From: Candidatus Limnocylindrales bacterium | GTDB lineage: Bacteria > Chloroflexota > Limnocylindria > Limnocylindrales > CSP1-4 | Direction: 5' to 3' | NCBI GenBank assembly: GCA_030647575.1 | Contig: JAUSJS010000122.1 | Coordinates: 1 to 5,139, forward strand | Length of the DNA stretch: 5,139 bases | Part shown: one piece after another, positions 1-5,139 of the stretch | Numbering within the stretch: the stretch's first letter is position 1 | Layout of the letters: each line of letters starts with the position of its first letter | Translations under genes and position numbers: made by a program | Notes under the pieces: model-generated | What the model was told of the DNA's origin: nothing | Seen by the model: the letters and a program-made list of their open reading frames with translations, nothing else | Database searches by the model: none

Positions 1-435
1 GCGATGAACGACGTCCTACTGAACGACGTCAAGCAGGTCGATGCCGACCTGTACCTGCAAACCCATTCCACAAACCCGCTGCTGCGGGCCGAGACCGTGT
101 GTGCTGCCATCGACACTTTCGTGGGCCGGCGGGATGAGTTCGATTCGCTGTTCAGCGTGACGCGACTCCAGACTCGACTCTGGACTGGCGACCGCAAGCC
201 GATCAACCATGACCCGGCGGTCCTCCTTCGCACGCAGGACCTGCCGCCCGTGTATGAAGAGAATTCGTGCCTCTATCTCTTCTCAAGGGCTGGGCTCGAG
301 CGGTTCGGGAATCGTATCGGCGAGAGGCCGCTCCTGTTCGAGACCACGCCCGAAGAGGCCTGGGACATTGACGAGGAGCTTGATTTCGCGATCGCCGAGT
401 TCCTGTACGCCCGCCGCGCAGGGTCGGGGACGTGA
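1..435 (+). CDS. Acylneuraminate/CMP-sugar-acid cytidylyltransferase (NeuA family), 5' end outside window
   Basis: The reading frame is open from base 1, so the 144 visible codons are the C-terminal part of a longer protein. NeuA-type enzymes are usually about 225-235 residues, and the N-terminal nucleotide-binding loop is missing. The family transfers CMP from CTP to an acidic sugar (sialic, legionaminic or Kdo-like), giving a CMP-sugar donor in the cytoplasm. Visible marks, counting codon 1 as residue 1, are: LQTHSTNPLL near residues 19-28, equivalent to the family's LLQPTSPLR; SLFSVTRLQTRLW near 49-61; INHDPA and RTQDLPPVYEENS near 68-89; and DIDEELDF at 122-129. Asp122 and Asp124 match the metal-binding Asp pair near the end of NeuA enzymes. 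The ATG at base 4 lies inside the conserved domain, so it is not the true start. The stop overlaps the next gene's GTG by four bases. The sugar acid is unknown; the HSTNPLL variant indicates a subfamily distinct from classical sialic acid enzymes. Confidence 0.88.
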   Translation, partial: AMNDVLLNDVKQVDADLYLQTHSTNPLLRAETVCAAIDTFVGRRDEFDSLFSVTRLQTRLWTGDRKPINHDPAVLLRTQDLPPVYEENSCLYLFSRAGLERFGNRIGERPLLFETTPEEAWDIDEELDFAIAEFLYARRAGSGT

Positions 436-1376
436 CGAAGTGGCGCGTCCTCATCACCTGTCCGCAGATGCAGGTTGGCCTCGATGAGTACCGAACGGTC
501 TTCGCCGAACAAGGCATCGAGGTCGACACGCCGACCGTCGTGCAGCAGCTGAGCGAGGCGGACCTGGCGGGGATCATCGACCGATACGACGGGATGATCG
601 CGGGGGACGATCCGCTGACCGCCAGCGTACTGGAACGAGCACAGCGCCTACGTGTCATCTCGAAATGGGGAGTCGGGATCGACAACATTGATCTCGAGGC
701 GGCCCGTTCGCGCAGCATCCGGGTGACGAACACTCCGGGAGCGTTCGGCGACGAGGTCGCGGACGTAGTCGTCGGCTACCTGGTCCTCCTGGCTCGTGGC
801 CTGCACCAGATCGACGCTCGAGTACGTGCCGGAGAGTGGCCGAAGATCGAGGGAGCATCGCTCGCCGGCAAGACTCTCGGGATTGTCGGGCTCGGGTCGA
901 TCGGCCGGGCACTTGCGACCCGGGCCGGGGCCCTCGGTCTCCTCCTGCTCGGCCACGACGTGTCCGAAAACCAGCGCGTGGCGAGTGAAGCCCTGGGGGT
1001 CCAGACAGTTCCCCTCGGCGAGCTCCTGCGCCAGGCCGATTTCGTGTCACTGAACTGTCCACTGACAGCCAACAATCACCACATGCTCGGCGAGCGCGAG
1101 TTTCGGCTTATGAAGCGCGGCGCCCGATTGATCAACACCGCACGTGGGCAACTTGTCGACGAGGGGGAGCTCGTCCAGGCCCTCGAGGAAGGCAGGCTGG
1201 CGGGGGCGGCTCTCGATGTCTTTGAGGTGGAGCCACTCCCGCTGACGAGTCGGCTCCGGAGCTTCTCGCAGGTGATCCTGGGCGCGCACAACGGCTCGAA
1301 CACAAGCGAGGCGGTGCGACGGGTTAGCGACATGGCCGTGCAGAACCTGATCGAAGGTCTGAAGGACGAAGGCTGA
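432..1376 (+). CDS. D-2-hydroxyacid dehydrogenase (phosphoglycerate dehydrogenase-like), NAD-dependent
   Basis: This 314-residue protein has the full layout of the D-isomer-specific 2-hydroxyacid dehydrogenases, which interconvert 2-keto acids and D-2-hydroxy acids with NAD(H). The split substrate domain contains SKWGVGIDNID (77-87). The Rossmann motif GLGSIG is at 153-158, with Asp176 ending the second strand as expected for NAD. The family catalytic triad is present: Arg238 in NTARGQLVD, Glu267 in DVFEVEP and His286. The Arg-Glu spacing of 29 matches E. coli SerA as I recall it. The segment after the histidine reads HNGSNTSEA rather than the usual HIGGST-type sequence, which points to a specialised subfamily. 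There is no C-terminal ACT domain, so it is unlikely to be a feedback-regulated serine-pathway SerA. The GTG start at 432 is chosen because it overlaps the upstream stop (GTGA) and puts TKWRVLITCP at the N-terminus. Context suggests it acts on a precursor or substituent of the CMP-activated sugar; its true substrate is not shown. Confidence 0.92.
   Translation: MTKWRVLITCPQMQVGLDEYRTVFAEQGIEVDTPTVVQQLSEADLAGIIDRYDGMIAGDDPLTASVLERAQRLRVISKWGVGIDNIDLEAARSRSIRVTNTPGAFGDEVADVVVGYLVLLARGLHQIDARVRAGEWPKIEGASLAGKTLGIVGLGSIGRALATRAGALGLLLLGHDVSENQRVASEALGVQTVPLGELLRQADFVSLNCPLTANNHHMLGEREFRLMKRGARLINTARGQLVDEGELVQALEEGRLAGAALDVFEVEPLPLTSRLRSFSQVILGAHNGSNTSEAVRRVSDMAVQNLIEGLKDEG
1361..1366 (+). promoter_or_regulatory. 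Ribosome binding site for the SDR gene
   Basis: The purine-rich GAAGGA lies inside the end of the dehydrogenase gene, nine bases before the ATG at 1376. It is the clearest Shine-Dalgarno-like site among the overlapping junctions and supports that start. A second GAAGG at 1368-1372 is too close to the ATG to serve well. Confidence 0.5.
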
Positions 1377-2116
1377 TGACTCGAGTGGTGGTTGTAACCG
1401 GCGCCGCGGGCGGCGTAGGCCGAGCAACGGTCCGTGCGTTCCATGAAGACAGCTGGTATGTGGTCGGTGTCGACAGGCTATTGAACGCTGAAGTGCCAGG
1501 CGCTGATCTCATGCTGGGCGCCGATGTGTCGGACGAATCGGGTGTCGAACGCGCATTCCGGGAGCTGACCAGAATTGGATCCATCGACGCGCTCATCAAC
1601 AACGCCGCGATCCAGGTCCTGAAGAACCTCGTCGAGACCACACCGGCCGAGTGGGACACCGTCATGGCTTCCAACGTTCGCTCGGCGTACCTGACTATTC
1701 GCGCCGCCTACCCGTTGATGCGGAACCGGGCGAGTGCAATCGTGAACGTAGGCTCCGTCCATGCGGTTGCAACCTCACCTGGCTTAGCCGCCTATGCGGC
1801 AAGCAAAGGAGCATTGGTCGCTCTCACGCGCGCGGCCGCCCTCGAGCTCGCTGTGGACGGCATACGCGTCAATGCGGTGCTTCCGGGAGCGGTCGACACT
1901 CCTATGCTGCGAGCCGGACTCCTGCGGGCGCACAGGCGAACGGAGGAGGAGGGGATCGTCCACATCGGGTCCCGCACACCGCTGGGGCGCGTTGCCCAAC
2001 CTGAGGAGATCGCGCAGTCCGTTCTTTTCCTTGCCGATCCGGCCCGCTCCTCGTTCATGACGGGCCAGGTGCTCGTGGTGGATGGCGGGGCCACCGCACA
2101 CCTGAGCACGGAATGA
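1376..2116 (+). CDS. Classical short-chain dehydrogenase/reductase (SDR)
   Basis: This 246-residue protein is a complete classical SDR, a soluble NAD(P)-dependent oxidoreductase acting on a hydroxyl or keto group. The cofactor motif TGAAGGVG is at 8-15. Asp33 at the end of the second strand favours NAD over NADP. D49-V51 resembles the adenine-contacting DV pair, and NNAA at 75-78 replaces the common NNAG. The catalytic tetrad is intact: Asn100, Ser127, Tyr140 and Lys144 (YAASK). The PG motif is at 170-171 and the end, TGQVLVVDGGAT, is typical. The ATG shares one base with the upstream TGA (TGATG), and the gene's own stop overlaps the next ATG. SDRs recur in nonulosonic-acid loci (for example PtmA in Campylobacter), so a step in making the sugar acid or its precursor is plausible. 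The sequence alone cannot give the substrate, and many sugar or fatty-acyl reductases look alike at this level. Confidence 0.93.
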   Translation: MTRVVVVTGAAGGVGRATVRAFHEDSWYVVGVDRLLNAEVPGADLMLGADVSDESGVERAFRELTRIGSIDALINNAAIQVLKNLVETTPAEWDTVMASNVRSAYLTIRAAYPLMRNRASAIVNVGSVHAVATSPGLAAYAASKGALVALTRAAALELAVDGIRVNAVLPGAVDTPMLRAGLLRAHRRTEEEGIVHIGSRTPLGRVAQPEEIAQSVLFLADPARSSFMTGQVLVVDGGATAHLSTE

Positions 2117-2943
2117 CCGTTGCCACACGGGGCGTCAGGAACGCTCTGCTTCGCGTCGCTGGGACAAGAGGAACGCGCGCCGTTGGAAGGTTGCTTGATA
2201 CCAGGTCGGGCGTGGAGTACCGGCTGGATCCTCGTGGGCGCGCATCAGCGGCCAGACTAGGTGAGCTTCGGGATCGTTATCAGGGGCAACGCTGTTTCAT
2301 CATCGGCAACGGCCCCAGCCTCAAACAGATGGACTTGGCAACCCTCCGCGACGAATACACCTTCGGGCTTAATCGCATATCGCTGCTATTCGACAAGGTC
2401 GGCTTCGAGACGACTTTTCTCGTATCCGTGAATCGTCTAGTCATCGAACAGTCAGCTGCGGAGATTCTTTCCACGGCCAGCATGAAGTTCGTGAGCTGGC
2501 GTGCCCGAGCGCTTCTTCCCGAGGATGCCAATGTCACGTATCTGCGCTCCGTTCGAGGCCCATTGTTCTCCCAGGACCCAGTTAGGAGGGGCGTGTGGGA
2601 GGGAGGCACGGTCACGTTTGTGGCGATGCAACTCGCGTATCACCTGGGCTTTGAGCAGGCAATACTGATCGGAGTCGACCACAGCTTCGCAACGCAGGGT
2701 CCGCCCAATAAGGCGGTGACCTCCGCGGGCGACGATCCGAATCACTTCGACCCGAGCTACTTTGGCAAGGGTTACCGGTGGCAGCTCCCCGATCTCGAGA
2801 CGTCGGAGTACGCGTATCGGCTGGCTAGGCGGCAATTCGAAGCAGCAGGACGCGAGATCGTGGATGCAACGGTGGGAGGCAAGCTGACCGTGTTTCCCAT
2901 GGCTCGATTCGAGGACGTCGTAGGCTCGAGGCTCCCCAAGTAG
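2113..2943 (+). CDS. DUF115/MptE-like protein, candidate glycosyltransferase
   Basis: This 276-residue protein has an N-terminal basic segment (1-55, no clear signal peptide) followed by a DUF115 (6-hydroxymethylpterin diphosphokinase MptE-like) domain. Key marks are GNGPSLK at 65-71, the nucleotide-binding signature; GLNRI at 85-89; GGTVTFVAMQLAYHLGF at 164-180; GVDHSF at 187-192; DDPNHFDPSYFGKGYRW at 207-223; and ATVGGKLTVFP at 252-262. The GNGPSLK motif is shared with bacterial sialyltransferases of family GT42 and with flagellin-modifying Maf proteins, some of which transfer nonulosonic acids. Archaeal MptE, by contrast, makes a pterin diphosphate. Sitting directly after a NeuA-type gene in a sugar operon, a CMP-sugar-using transferase is the better inference than pterin metabolism, but it is unproven. 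The ATG overlaps the SDR stop (ATGA). GC in sampled lines is 52-60%, lower than downstream genes, hinting at transfer. The TAG stop at 2941 leaves a 29-base gap, unlike the other junctions. Confidence 0.85.
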   Translation: MTVATRGVRNALLRVAGTRGTRAVGRLLDTRSGVEYRLDPRGRASAARLGELRDRYQGQRCFIIGNGPSLKQMDLATLRDEYTFGLNRISLLFDKVGFETTFLVSVNRLVIEQSAAEILSTASMKFVSWRARALLPEDANVTYLRSVRGPLFSQDPVRRGVWEGGTVTFVAMQLAYHLGFEQAILIGVDHSFATQGPPNKAVTSAGDDPNHFDPSYFGKGYRWQLPDLETSEYAYRLARRQFEAAGREIVDATVGGKLTVFPMARFEDVVGSRLPK

Positions 2944-2952
2944 CGACCTCGC

Positions 2953-2976
2953 ATGATCCCGGGCGTCAGCGAATGA
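2953..2976 (+). other. Seven-codon ORF between the DUF115 gene and wecG
   Basis: ATG at 2953 opens seven codons ending in a TGA at 2974-2976. That stop overlaps the ATG of the glycosyltransferase gene by ATGA. It is in the same frame as the DUF115 gene, separated from it only by the TAG at 2941 and three codons. It could be a coupling mini-cistron, the leftover tail of a once-longer DUF115 gene, or chance. There is no clear Shine-Dalgarno site before 2973, which makes coupling from this mini-ORF conceivable. Confidence 0.25.
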
Positions 2977-3722
2977 AGTCCGTATCCATTCTCGGGGTCC
3001 GCCTGGCGGCCCAGCGCTACGGTGAAGCGGTGGACCGGCTACTGGATGCCGCCGGCTCCGGTATTCGCCTGCGCGTGCACTTCTGCAATGTTCATACGCT
3101 CACGGAGGCGCAAGACAACGAGTCGCTCCGAGGCGTGTTCGAGTCGGCTGGAATGTTGGCTATGGATGGCATGCCCCTCGTGTGGGTCGGACGTCTACGA
3201 GGCGCACGCCTGGCTGAGCGCGTGTCCGGGCCGGACGTGATGCTCTCGCTGTGCGATCGGGGAAGGGCACTGCATCTCCGGCACTACTTCCTCGGTGGTG
3301 AGCCCGGCGTGCCTGAAGCCCTCGGCGCCGCGTTGACCGAGCGGTTCCCGGGTCTCCTGGTGGTGGGCACGGAGTCGCCCCCTTTCCGAGTCATGTCGCC
3401 CGATGAAGACGCAGCCATGGTCCATCGCGTAAACGCCTCCAACCCACACATCCTCTGGATTGGACTCGGCGCGCCGAAGCAGGAATTCTGGGCAGCTGAC
3501 CATGAAGGTCAGCTCACCGTTCCATTGCTCCTCCCCGTCGGTGCCGCGTTCAACTTCCACAGTGGGAAGGTCCGACGTGCACCACGGTGGATGCAGCGCG
3601 TGGGCCTGGAATGGCTTTTCCGCCTGGCGGCCGAGCCTCGTCGCCTGTGGCGCAGATACATGGCTACCAACAGCCGATTCCTCTATCTCGTCGCCAGAGA
3701 GGAGATCGCTAGGCGGCGGTAA
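2973..3722 (+). CDS. WecG/TagA/CpsF family glycosyltransferase (GT26)
   Basis: This 249-residue, full-length GT26 enzyme belongs to a family that transfers a sugar (N-acetylmannosamine, N-acetylmannosaminuronate, glucose and others) from a nucleotide donor to a polyprenyl-diphosphate-linked sugar at the inner face of the membrane. This is an early step in making teichoic-acid linkers, enterobacterial common antigen or exopolysaccharide. Visible motifs are CNVHTL at 38-43, DGMPLVW at 65-71 with the family's conserved Asp65, ERVSGPDVM at 82-90, FLGGEPG at 106-112, GLGAPKQEFW at 164-173 and PVGAAFNFHSGKVRRAPRWM from 188. The C-terminal EWLFRLAAEPRRLWRRYM segment is the basic, membrane-associating appendage typical of the family. 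The ATG at 2973 is in the right place for the N-terminal SILGV strand, though it has no good ribosome binding site. It likely belongs to the upstream operon. The donor sugar cannot be told from sequence. Confidence 0.95.
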   Translation: MKSVSILGVRLAAQRYGEAVDRLLDAAGSGIRLRVHFCNVHTLTEAQDNESLRGVFESAGMLAMDGMPLVWVGRLRGARLAERVSGPDVMLSLCDRGRALHLRHYFLGGEPGVPEALGAALTERFPGLLVVGTESPPFRVMSPDEDAAMVHRVNASNPHILWIGLGAPKQEFWAADHEGQLTVPLLLPVGAAFNFHSGKVRRAPRWMQRVGLEWLFRLAAEPRRLWRRYMATNSRFLYLVAREEIARRR

Positions 3723-4025
3723 CAGCTGGTCGTGGAGATGGGCGCCGGCAACCTCGTGCTGGCGTTCCGGACGCCCGAGAACGTGGAGGTGACCGCCGGG
3801 ACCGGGCTGCTCTTCGGCGATGTGGCCGAGTTAGCCGCGCATCTGCGGCGAGTCGTTGACGAGCCTTCGTCATCCGAGTTCGAGACTCTCCGGGCCGACG
3901 CTCGACGGCGGGCCGAGACGCACTATTCGTGGGATGCCGTCACGACCGCGTACGAGCAGTTGTGGCGTCGACTTGGAGCCCACGGGTCAGAGGGAGCGGG
4001 GAGCGCGCGTCTACCCACCGTGTAG
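3723..4025 (+). pseudogene. 5'-truncated GT4-type glycosyltransferase, C-terminal remnant
   Basis: The 100 codons immediately after the wecG stop, in the same frame, read as the C-terminal end of a GT-B fold glycosyltransferase. QLVVEMGAGNLVLAF at 1-15 matches the family's LVEAMAAGNLVIAY-type segment. TPENVEV at 18-24, GLLF at 28-31 and YSWDAVTTAYEQLW at 68-81 are the usual tail of GT4 sugar transferases, particularly those with an N-terminal DUF1972 domain. Glu5 fits the second Glu of the EX7E motif; the first Glu and all of the acceptor domain, normally some 250 or more residues, are absent. Homology starts within a few codons of the wecG TAA, so this is a deletion or recombination remnant, or an assembly joint, not a gene with its own start. 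The possible GTG at 3732 and ATG at 3738 could only make a non-catalytic fragment. GC is high here (43/60 in 3781-3840), like the downstream gene and unlike the genes before it. Confidence 0.8.
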
Positions 4026-4056
4026 AGTGACCGCCGGCATTGTGGGGCGGCTGAGC

Positions 4057-4061
4057 AGGGG
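4057..4061 (+). promoter_or_regulatory. Possible ribosome binding site for the GT87-like gene
   Basis: AGGGG lies ten bases before the ATG at 4072 and is the best Shine-Dalgarno-like match in the 46-base gap after the truncated glycosyltransferase. In GC-rich DNA such runs are common, so this is only weak support for the ATG over the in-frame GTG codons at 4027 and 4042. Confidence 0.3.
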
Positions 4062-4071
4062 CGGGTCGGCT

Positions 4072-4909
4072 ATGACGAGAGGCGTCCGGGCAGTCTGGCT
4101 GGTCCTCAGTGGCATCGGCCTGATCGCCGTCCCGTATCTCATTATCCTCGGGCCTCGGTTCGGCTACGACGCGCACGCCTATTGGTCGCTCGACCTGGCG
4201 CATCCCTATTCGAGGATGGTCGCGCTCGAAGCACCCAACGCATTCCTGTACTCGCCGCCCGTCGCGATGCTCATGGCGCCCTTTCACCTGCTCCCGTGGC
4301 CGGTGTTCCTCGGCGCCTGGACCGCGCTCCTCTACCTCGCGGTCGGGTGGCTCGGGTACTGGCGGTGGGGGCTCGCGCTGGTCGCATTCGCGCCCGTCGC
4401 GATGGAGATCCACTACGGAAACATCAACCCTGCTGCTTGCCGTAGCCATCGCCGCCTCATTTCGCTGGCCCGCACTGTGGGCGGTCGTTCTACTCACGAA
4501 GCCGACCGCGGCGGTCGGCTTGCTCTATCCCCTCGTCCGGCGCGAGTGGCGGGCCGTCGCGATCCCTCTCGGGCTCACTGCCTCCGTATGCGCCATCTCC
4601 GCGGTACTCCGGCTCGACCTGTGGTCCGGGTACATCGACATGCTCACCGATGCCGCCGGCATCCCGCTGATCGTGCCGCTCGCGTGGCGTCTCCCGGTCG
4701 CGGCCGCCGTCGTCATCTGGGGCGCCAGGACCGACCGTCGTTGGACGTTGCCTGTCGGGGCGGCGATCGCGCTGCCGCAGAGCTGGTGGACCAACTTCGC
4801 ACTTCTCACCGCGCTTCCCCGGTCGCTGGACACGCCCATGCTGCCAAGGCTTCGGATCGACTCGCCGAGCTTCATCGCTTCGGCCCGTCGAGGCGATCGA
4901 CCAGGCTGA
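4072..4909 (+). pseudogene. GT87/DUF2029-like polytopic membrane glycosyltransferase, frameshifted
   Basis: Two frames together encode one membrane protein. From ATG 4072, 119 codons give a hydrophobic N-terminus (about 8-28), FGYDAHAYW (30-38) with Asp33 as a candidate acidic residue of the first external loop, YSPPVAMLMAPFHLLPWPVF (60-79), further hydrophobic helices and HYGNIN (114-119). The sequence then becomes Arg/His-rich and out of frame. Dropping one C from the CCC run at 4428-4430 moves to the frame that continues LLLAVAIAASFRWPALWAVV, LLTKPTAAVGLLYPLVRREW, WGARTDRRWTLPVGAAIALP and ends at TGA 4907-4909. GNVNLLLA...LLTK...VRREWRA is characteristic of DUF2029 proteins, which use polyprenyl-phosphate mannose-type donors to extend glycans outside the membrane. 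The repaired protein is about 278 residues, short for the family (often 380-420), so the C-terminus may also be lost; its last 25 residues are not family-like. It is either a genuine pseudogene or a one-base sequencing error. GC is 70-78% in sampled lines. Confidence 0.8.
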
Positions 4910-5139
4910 GCGATCGCGGCCGCCGCGCTCAAGGTTTCGTGGAACTGCGACAGCTCCCCGATCGCGCCGTCGACCTGATCCGCCTTCTCATCGCCGGGAT
5001 CATCACGGCGAAGGCGACCGAGGTTCGTCCGGGCGCGTTCGAGCGTACCGGCTGGGTCGCAACAACCTCGTCAAATCTCAAGGTAGCGTTCGCCTTACCC
5101 CGAGAACTGTTCGATCTCGGCCGCGTGCTCGCGAATGTA
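4872..5139 (-). other. Possible degraded minus-strand coding sequence
   Basis: This 230-base end region beyond the GT87 stop has no convincing + strand gene. On the minus strand, protein-like patches appear in different frames. REHAAEIEQFSG, read from the window edge, hits a stop at 5095-5097. FDEVVATQP (about 5047-5073) follows in a second frame. TLERARTNLGRLRRDD and ADQVDGAIGELSQFHETL (about 4930-5030) lie in the first frame again. SLVDRLDGPKR with a stop at 4872-4874 is in a third frame. Charged, helix-like composition and the order of the patches suggest one gene broken by several indels, but I recognise no family and each piece is short. Chance open frames in GC-rich DNA remain a strong alternative. 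Confidence 0.22.

Noticed and set aside
6..30. Direct repeat GAACGACGTC at 6-15 and 21-30.
   Set aside because: It encodes NDV twice within the coding sequence, with a 15-base period; one short duplication does not indicate a repeat element.
168..183. Near-palindrome CCAGACTCGACTCTGG (14 of 16 positions symmetric).
   Set aside because: It lies inside the conserved TRLQTRLWT coding segment of the cytidylyltransferase and is explained by codon choice for a repeated TRL-type motif.
4021..4071. Possible promoter (TAGAGT as a -10 element) in the gap before the GT87-like gene.
   Set aside because: TAGAGT overlaps the upstream stop codon and has no convincing -35 element at the right spacing.
4426..4432. 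Programmed +1 frameshift at AACCCTG in the GT87-like gene.
   Set aside because: There is no stop or rare codon to cause a pause, no evident upstream Shine-Dalgarno stimulator, and the family is not known for recoding. A simple indel or sequencing error explains it.
3940..4497. Long minus-strand open frame (185 codons) over the glycosyltransferase remnant and GT87 start.
   Set aside because: Its product is an Arg/Glu/Pro-rich low-complexity string with no domain, and the + strand over the same bases gives recognisable families. It is a GC-rich antisense shadow.
388..4917. Three copies of GCGATCGC (388-395, 4763-4770, 4910-4917), the cyanobacterial HIP1 octamer.
   Set aside because: More than random expectation, but too few and too unevenly placed for HIP1-type iteration, and nothing else suggests a cyanobacterium. 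Two copies fall within coding frames with natural codons.
4910..4925. GC-rich overlapping palindromes after the GT87 stop, as a terminator.
   Set aside because: GCGATCGC and GCGGCCGC are short separate palindromes with no loop-separated stem and no following T run.

Overview
This is a high-GC bacterial window, plausibly from Actinomycetota or Chloroflexota, judging by composition, GTG starts and protein style. The taxon is an inference and cannot be fixed from 5 kb. Every confidently recognised gene is on the + strand. The content is a surface-glycan (polysaccharide or glycoconjugate) locus: sugar-acid activation, two oxidoreductases, two intact transferase-type proteins, then two damaged glycosyltransferase genes.

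Positions 1-2943 form a tight four-gene run: the 3' part of an acylneuraminate (NeuA-type) cytidylyltransferase, a D-2-hydroxyacid dehydrogenase, a classical SDR oxidoreductase and a DUF115/MptE-like protein. Their ends overlap by 4, 1 and 4 bases (GTGA, TGATG, ATGA), so they look like one translationally coupled operon. The likely logic is that the cytidylyltransferase makes a CMP-activated acidic sugar, the two dehydrogenases make or modify a precursor, and the DUF115 protein is a candidate transferase. After 29 bases comes an intact WecG/TagA/CpsF-family (GT26) glycosyltransferase (2973-3722), which would add a sugar to a polyprenyl-diphosphate-linked acceptor.

The character changes at position 3722/3723. 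Immediately after the wecG stop, and in the same frame, begins the 3' end of a GT4-type glycosyltransferase whose N-terminal part is absent (3723-4025). It is followed by a GT87/DUF2029-like polytopic membrane glycosyltransferase broken by a +1 frameshift at a CCC run (4072-4909). GC content rises from roughly 52-65% in sampled lines of the DUF115 and wecG genes to 70-78% in the downstream part. I read this as a mosaic junction: a transferred sugar cassette abutting older, decaying (or mis-sequenced) glycosyltransferase genes.

The last 230 bases (4910-5139) hold no convincing intact gene. The minus strand there shows protein-like patches spread over several frames, possibly a degraded gene. 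I found no RNA gene, CRISPR array, insertion sequence or convincing terminator.
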